Shown one piece after another: positions 5,896 through 9,862 of a stretch of DNA of 9,862 bases; the stretch's first letter is position 1; every line of letters begins with the position of its first letter. The notes below the pieces were generated by a model that did no database searches, was not told where the DNA came from, and worked only from the letters and a program-made list of their open reading frames with translations. A program made the position numbers and the translations under genes. Location: contig JBEIJQ010000115.1 of assembly GCA_040380145.1 (NCBI GenBank), forward strand, positions 1-9,862, given 5' to 3'. The stretch comes from JBEIJQ01 sp040380145. GTDB taxonomy: Bacteria > Bacteroidota > Bacteroidia > Chitinophagales > Saprospiraceae.

Positions 5896-7338
5896 TCAAT
5901 AAGCGATGCACACATTTTTGGGCTCGGTGAAAAAGCGCATGGCTTCCCACCCGCCCTCGCGGCCCGTGCCCGAACTTTTCACGCCCCCAAAGGGCGTGCG
6001 CAGATCGCGCAACATCCAGCAGTTGATCCACACGATCCCGAAGGCGAGCCGCTCGGCTAGCCGGTGCGCGCGGTCCAGCCGCTGGGTCCAGACCGATGCG
6101 GCCAAACCGTATTCCGAATCGTTGGCCAATGCCAGGGCCTCTTCCTCGTCGTCGAAGGGCAACAAAGTGGCCACGGGCCCGAAAATCTCTTCTTGGTTGG
6201 TCCGACAGGCGGGGCCCAGCCCCTCCACCAGGGCGGGGGTCAGATAATAGCCGCCCGACAAAGCTCCGCCGAGATCGGGCCGTTCGCCGCCGCACAGCAG
6301 CCGGCCGCCTTCGGCGCGAGCGAGCGACAAGTATCCGCTCACTTTTTCGAGGTGCTGCTCCGATACGAGCGCGCCCATCTGCGTTCCGGGATCCGAGGGA
6401 TCGCCCACTCGGATGGCGCGCACCTTTTCGACCAGCAGGTCGCGGAAACGGTCGTACACCGACCGCTGCACCAAGATCCGGGATCCGCACAGACAGATCT
6501 GTCCCTGGTTGGAAAAAGCGGCCCGGGCAGCCGCGGTCGCCGTGGCTTCCAAGTCGCAGTCGTCGAAAACGATGAAGGGGTTTTTGCCGCCCAGTTCCAG
6601 CGAAAGTTTCTTCAGCATCGGAGCGGCCACTCGGGCGATTTCGCGACCGGCGCGCGTGCTGCCGGTGAACGAAACGGCCTTTACGCCGGGGTGCGCCACC
6701 AAGGCGGCCCCGGTTTCCGGACCGGTCCCCTGCAAGATGTTGAGCACGCCCGGGGGCAATCCGGCCTCGCGGCACACTTCGCCCAACATCGAGGCCGTGA
6801 GCGGCGTGACCTCCGAAGGCTTGCCCACCACACAGTTGCCGGCGGCCAGGGCGGGGGCGATTTTCCAAGTGAAAAGGTAAAGGGGCAGGTTCCAGGGCGA
6901 GATACCTGCCACCACGCCCAAGGGCTGACGGAGCGTGTAGTTGACGCCCGAACCGTCCATCCCGTGCGCCTCCGAGGCGAATTGGACCGCAGCAGAGGCG
7001 AAAAAACGGAAATTGCTGACGGCCCGCGGGATGTCCACGTTGCGCGAGACGGAAATGGGCTTGCCGCTGTCGAGGGTCTCGGCCTGCGCAAATTCCTCCA
7101 AGCGCGCCTCGATGCCCGCCGCGATGCACTCCAGCAAACGCGCCCGCTCGGCCGCCGGGGTGCGCGACCAAGCGGGAAATGCAGCCTCAGCCGCGGCCAC
7201 CGCGGCATTTACTTCCGCATCGCCGGCCAAGGCGATGCGCGCATACACGGCGCCCGTATCGGGGCGGATGCCTTCCAGCCAACGATCTTGGACCGACGGA
7301 ACGTATTCGCCGTTGATGTAGTGCAGGATCTGTTTCAT
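5896..7338 (-). CDS. Aldehyde dehydrogenase, ALDH8 / 2-aminomuconate-semialdehyde dehydrogenase type
   Basis: The 480-residue product is a full-length NAD(P)-dependent aldehyde dehydrogenase. Expected active-site residues are present: Asn150 in ISPWN, Lys173 in GKPSE, Glu248 in LELGG, the nucleophile Cys282 in NQGQICLCGSR, and Glu384 in EEIFGP. The subfamily marks are those of ALDH8A1, AmnC and XylG enzymes: IPRAVSNFRFFAS (about 103-114), INCWMLRDLRTPFGG (438-452) and the ending FFTEPKNVCIAY. Arg105 and Arg444 align, from memory, with the two arginines that hold the substrate carboxylate in 2-aminomuconate-semialdehyde dehydrogenase. Likely role: oxidation of a dicarboxylic semialdehyde in tryptophan (kynurenine) or meta-cleavage catabolism. 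No other gene of these pathways is nearby. The frame continues upstream to 7593, but ALDH homology begins at MKQILHYINGE, so I chose ATG 7338. The 131-base gap upstream holds a weak promoter match and a 5-bp hairpin (7374-7387). Confidence 0.9.
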   Translation of the reverse strand: MKQILHYINGEYVPSVQDRWLEGIRPDTGAVYARIALAGDAEVNAAVAAAEAAFPAWSRTPAAERARLLECIAAGIEARLEEFAQAETLDSGKPISVSRNVDIPRAVSNFRFFASAAVQFASEAHGMDGSGVNYTLRQPLGVVAGISPWNLPLYLFTWKIAPALAAGNCVVGKPSEVTPLTASMLGEVCREAGLPPGVLNILQGTGPETGAALVAHPGVKAVSFTGSTRAGREIARVAAPMLKKLSLELGGKNPFIVFDDCDLEATATAAARAAFSNQGQICLCGSRILVQRSVYDRFRDLLVEKVRAIRVGDPSDPGTQMGALVSEQHLEKVSGYLSLARAEGGRLLCGGERPDLGGALSGGYYLTPALVEGLGPACRTNQEEIFGPVATLLPFDDEEEALALANDSEYGLAASVWTQRLDRAHRLAERLAFGIVWINCWMLRDLRTPFGGVKSSGTGREGGWEAMRFFTEPKNVCIAY

Positions 7339-7397
7339 ATCGGCTGGCGGATTGGGTGGGGCGTTCGACAAAAGGACCACTCGGTCCAAGGACGGGA

Positions 7398-7405
7398 CAA
7401 ATTTG
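7398..7405 (-). promoter_or_regulatory. Weak -7 box candidate for the aldehyde dehydrogenase
   Basis: The sequence CAAATTTG (its own reverse complement) matches TAnnTTTG at seven of eight positions and lies 59 bases upstream of the ATG. A 5-bp inverted repeat GGACC-ACTC-GGTCC (7374-7387) falls between it and the gene. Readthrough from the small membrane protein gene upstream is an alternative source of transcript. Confidence 0.25.
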
Positions 7406-7469
7406 CGCACCGCCCGCCATTTCGCCAAACAATTTTCGCCGCCGCAGCCGCCAATAGCCGTGCACCACC

Positions 7470-7703
7470 CTACCGCATCGAATTGTATAAAAAGGCCAAT
7501 ACCATGCAGATCAGTACGATCGCATACTTTTGCCAAGAGGGGAATTTGAATTGAAGGGCTCTTTCCAAAAAAGCCAGGGAAGGCGGCAGGCAAAACAGTC
7601 CGGCGATCGCCAGCAACACCGCTTCAAGGTATTCTTTGGTCAAAAGGGATCCCAACGCTACCAGCAAAAAGAAAATCCCCGCTATCCATTTGGCCGTTTT
7701 CAT
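7470..7703 (-). CDS. Small three-helix membrane protein of unknown function
   Basis: The 77-residue product begins MKTAKWIAG and has three predicted hydrophobic segments, about residues 6-21, 26-44 and 59-73. They are separated by short charged loops (TKEY and LERALQFKFPSWQK). I do not recognise the family and propose no function. The open frame reaches back to 7838, but the ATG at 7703 lies 32 bases after a perfect -7 box, and the upstream part would overlap that promoter and the inverted-repeat cluster. It lies in the same direction as the aldehyde dehydrogenase, 131 bases apart, so cotranscription is possible but not shown. It diverges from comEC. Confidence 0.7.
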   Translation of the reverse strand: MKTAKWIAGIFFLLVALGSLLTKEYLEAVLLAIAGLFCLPPSLAFLERALQFKFPSWQKYAIVLICMVLAFLYNSMR

Positions 7704-7735
7704 AGTCGTTTGTTTGATAAAAAAAGAATATAACA

Positions 7736-7743
7736 CAAATATA
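7736..7743 (-). promoter_or_regulatory. -7 box of the small membrane protein promoter
   Basis: The reverse strand reads TATATTTG, an exact TAnnTTTG match, ending 32 bases before the ATG at 7703. The implied leader is about 25 bases. No clear -33 TTG is seen at the usual distance. Confidence 0.6.
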
Positions 7744-7790
7744 AGGACAAAAAACAGGTTTTGAACGAAGCCGATTGGATCGGGCCCCGC

Positions 7791-7809
7791 ATTTTTTTTC
7801 AAAAAAAAT
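7791..7809. repeat. 19-base AT inverted repeat (A-T8-C-A8-T)
   Basis: A run ATTTTTTTT is followed by a single C and then AAAAAAAAT, a perfect odd palindrome. It is the first of three consecutive inverted repeats in the divergent spacer between the small membrane protein and comEC. As RNA it would form a weak hairpin. As DNA it is a rigid A-tract pair that could bend the region. Confidence 0.6.
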
Positions 7810-7811
7810 AG

Positions 7812-7831
7812 CTCCAAAAAGTTACTTGGAG
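7812..7831 (+). repeat. Inverted repeat CTCCAA / TTGGAG upstream of comEC
   Basis: CTCCAA (7812-7817) and TTGGAG (7826-7831) form a 6-bp stem around an 8-base loop. The right arm contains the GGAG of the only Shine-Dalgarno-like stretch here (GGAGGGG, 7828-7834). Folding would therefore hide that stretch, which gives a possible but unproven way to control translation. Confidence 0.4.
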
Positions 7832-7836
7832 GGGTC

Positions 7837-7865
7837 AAAAAGGGATTTTATATGGATCCCTTTTT
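7837..7865. terminator. Terminator-like hairpin in the comEC leader
   Basis: AAAAAGGGAT (7837-7846) pairs perfectly over 10 bp with ATCCCTTTTT (7856-7865), with a 9-base loop. The T-run continues to 7867. This is the shape of an intrinsic terminator readable on both strands, yet the flanking genes diverge, so nothing obvious needs terminating. It lies between the spacer and the comEC start, which makes an attenuator or an unseen short RNA possible. Confidence 0.5.
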
Positions 7866-7885
7866 TTCAACAAAAAACTTTGGCC

Positions 7886-9862
7886 GTGAATCCCTTGCTC
7901 CATTGGCTGCCGCCCTTCGTCGTCGGCATCGCATTCGCTTTGAACGCCGCCCCCGCGCTTCCGGGCGGCTGGCTCCTGCCCATGGTGGGCTGGGCGCTCC
8001 TGTGGCTGCTCCACCGCATCCGACTGCCCTATCGGCACCGCTACTTGTTCGGGTGCGTAGGCTGGGCCGTGCTGTTCCTGTTCGGTTGGCAGATGACCGT
8101 GTCCACCGATCGCAGAGCCGTGGCCCGGCCCTATCTGAGCTCCGAAGGTTTTTTTCGGGCAACGGTGCTGGAACCGCCGCGGCCCAGCGTCTCGGGCAAA
8201 AGCCACCGGACATTGGTGCGGCTGTCGGCTGGCCTGGTGGGCGACACCGCGCTGATCCACGGCGAAGCCTTGGCCATGATCTGGTTGGCAGCGGATTCGT
8301 CGCGCCCGCTCCCGATGGTCGGCGACCGGTTGTGGCTCCGGACCCAACTCTTGCCTCCCGACGGCCCGCGCAACCCGGGCGAGTTCGACTATCGCCGATA
8401 CTTGGCCCTGCGGCACATGCACCTGCGGGCTTTTGTGCGCACGGGCGCATGGTCGGTCGTCGGCCACGAATCGCCGCATCCGTTGAGGGCGCTGGCGCTC
8501 CGGTTGCGCGAACGCTTTGGCCGCGTGCTGCACGAACACGTGCCGGCCCCTCGCGAAGAAGCCGTGGCGGCAGCCCTGATCTTCGGCGAAAAGCAAGCCA
8601 TCGACGACGAACTCGAACGGGCCTACTCCGACACCGGGGCCATGCACCTGTTGGCGGTTTCGGGTATGCACGTGGGATTGTTGGCCACTTTGCTGGGCGC
8701 TTTGTTGCAACCGATGCGGCGCTGGCGGCACGGCACTTGGACACAGGCGCTGATCCTGTTGGCCGTCGTGTGGTTGTTTGCCCTCGTGACCGGACTGTCG
8801 GGGTCCGTGTTGCGGGCGGCGGCCACTTTCAGTTTGCTGCAGGCCGGCTCGTTGTTGCGGCGCGAGGGCGAACCCCTCAATCTACTGGCCGGTTCGGCCT
8901 TTGTGCTGCTGTCGTACGAGCCGCGCGTCTTGTTGGACGTGGGCGCGCAGCTTTCTTATGCCGCCGTGGCGGGGATTTTGTTGTTTTACCGTCCGCTGTT
9001 GGATCGCTGGACGCCGCGCCCCCGGATACTGTGGGCGGCTTGGCAGCTCACGGCGGTTTCGATGGCCGCCCAGTTGGGCACGCTGCCCTTGGCCCTGTGG
9101 TATTTCCATCAGTTCCCCACCTATTTTCTGCCTTCGGGTTGGATCGGGGTTCCTTTGAGCACGGTCGCCCTGCCCGTGGGACTGGCCCTGTTTGCCCTCG
9201 CCGAAGTGCCGTATCTGGCCGATGTGCTCGGTTGGTTGCTGTACGCCTGCGTGTGGCTGATGAACGAAGGAATGGCGCTTCTGGCGCGTCTTCCGGGGGC
9301 CACCGTTCCCGCCGGCATCGGGATGGGCGAGGTGGCGGCGTTGTATCTCGGACTGGCCGCCCTGGGTTTTTGGGCCGGTGGCCGCCCCCGAAAATGGCTG
9401 TGGGCCGCCATGGCCTGCCTGCTGTTGGCCGCCGGGATACGTGCCGCCCGGTTGATCCCTTTGGGTCACCGCCAGACGCAAGTGGTCTTTGCCCTGCGCG
9501 AGGGCAACGCGGCCTTGTTCGTCCAAGGACACCGGGCCGTGTGCCGGCTCGACAGCGCCGCCGCCGGAAGTCACTCTTTTCGGCAATGCCTGCGTGCTTT
9601 TCGGGGGCAAAACGGCATTTGGTCGGTGGAGGAATTCGACTGGCGCGACACCTCTGAACACTTGGCTCCTGGCTATTGGTCGTGGGGGCCTTTCGTGCTG
9701 GTCGATGGGCGGCGTTGGGGCTTTTTCGACGCCGGCACGACGCCCTTCGACCTCGTTCCCCCGCTCGACCGTTGGGCGGTGGAAGGCCTTGGCCCAAGGG
9801 AGCCGCCGGCCCGGGGGCCCGAGGGCGAAATCATTTTTTTGCCTTCTTTTTCCAGAAAAAAA
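7886..9862 (+). CDS. comEC: ComEC/Rec2 family DNA-uptake channel (3' end cut by the window)
   Basis: The frame stays open to the last base, giving 659 residues and no stop. ComEC forms the inner-membrane channel that passes single-stranded DNA into the cytoplasm during natural transformation. Two hydrophobic segments (about 8-20 and 29-70) lead into a DUF4131 region ending in RNPGEFDYRRYL (162-173). The Competence domain follows: EEAVAAALIFGEK, MHLLAVSGMHVGLL (253-266), LSGSVLRAA (304-312), DVGAQLSYAAVAGILLF (351-367) and FPTYFLPSGW (410-419), with many membrane helices to about 520. The C-terminal part is soluble and shows no metallo-beta-lactamase HxHxDH motif. The start is uncertain: GTG 7886 fits the homologous N terminus; TTG 7880 and TTG 7826 are alternatives. 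An ATG at 7852 is one frame off, separated only by a T7 run. The spacer holds no perfect -7 box for it. Confidence 0.9.
   Translation, partial: MNPLLHWLPPFVVGIAFALNAAPALPGGWLLPMVGWALLWLLHRIRLPYRHRYLFGCVGWAVLFLFGWQMTVSTDRRAVARPYLSSEGFFRATVLEPPRPSVSGKSHRTLVRLSAGLVGDTALIHGEALAMIWLAADSSRPLPMVGDRLWLRTQLLPPDGPRNPGEFDYRRYLALRHMHLRAFVRTGAWSVVGHESPHPLRALALRLRERFGRVLHEHVPAPREEAVAAALIFGEKQAIDDELERAYSDTGAMHLLAVSGMHVGLLATLLGALLQPMRRWRHGTWTQALILLAVVWLFALVTGLSGSVLRAAATFSLLQAGSLLRREGEPLNLLAGSAFVLLSYEPRVLLDVGAQLSYAAVAGILLFYRPLLDRWTPRPRILWAAWQLTAVSMAAQLGTLPLALWYFHQFPTYFLPSGWIGVPLSTVALPVGLALFALAEVPYLADVLGWLLYACVWLMNEGMALLARLPGATVPAGIGMGEVAALYLGLAALGFWAGGRPRKWLWAAMACLLLAAGIRAARLIPLGHRQTQVVFALREGNAALFVQGHRAVCRLDSAAAGSHSFRQCLRAFRGQNGIWSVEEFDWRDTSEHLAPGYWSWGPFVLVDGRRWGFFDAGTTPFDLVPPLDRWAVEGLGPREPPARGPEGEIIFLPSFSRKK

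Noticed and set aside
7852..9657. Long 601-codon forward frame starting ATG GAT CCC over comEC
   Set aside because: Its product is Arg/Ala/Gly-rich without domains, while the frame beside it encodes clear ComEC motifs to the window end. It is a GC-driven shadow.
1..9862. CRISPR array, insertion sequence, phage module or new defence system
   Set aside because: No regular direct repeats, transposase, integrase or defence-type domain could be found; every large frame is explained by a known family or is a shadow.

Overview
The window comes from a member of the phylum Bacteroidota. Three things point there: a PorQ-type protein of the type IX secretion system (found only in this phylum), repeated TAnnTTTG promoter -7 boxes in place of TATAAT, and a tRNA gene without an encoded full CCA end. 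Coding DNA is GC-rich with mostly G/C third codon positions, while the gaps between genes are AT-rich. A Saprospiria- or Chitinophagia-like lineage is possible, but the sequence alone does not fix it.

Layout, left to right. At 2-103 lies the 3' end of an unrecognised, less GC-rich gene, followed by a bidirectional terminator (140-166) shared with a convergent tRNA-Ser(CGA) gene. A compact back-to-back promoter pair (275-310) drives the tRNA leftward and a single-lobe M16 zinc peptidase rightward. The peptidase converges with yicC, an endoribonuclease-family gene, leaving 3 bases between their stop codons. A divergent spacer (2482-2585) carries a perfect 14-bp palindrome and the promoter of a secreted glucosaminidase with three LysM-like domains.

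Next is a two-gene unit: a MORN-repeat lipoprotein and porQ. An aldehyde dehydrogenase of the ALDH8 / 2-aminomuconate-semialdehyde type lies on the opposite strand, convergent with porQ. A 77-residue three-helix membrane protein lies upstream of it in the same direction. The last divergent spacer (7704-7885) holds three consecutive inverted repeats, one shaped like an intrinsic terminator, in front of comEC. comEC is the DNA-uptake channel and runs off the right edge of the window.

The genes mainly serve the envelope and secretion (peptidoglycan hydrolase, lipoprotein, PorQ, ComEC) plus housekeeping (tRNA, YicC, peptidase, ALDH). I see no CRISPR array, transposase, phage module or evident new defence system. 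No gene-free stretch exceeds 300 bases. The most unusual material is in the spacers: the overlapping divergent promoters, the palindrome at the glucosaminidase promoter, and the inverted-repeat cluster with a T7 run ahead of comEC.
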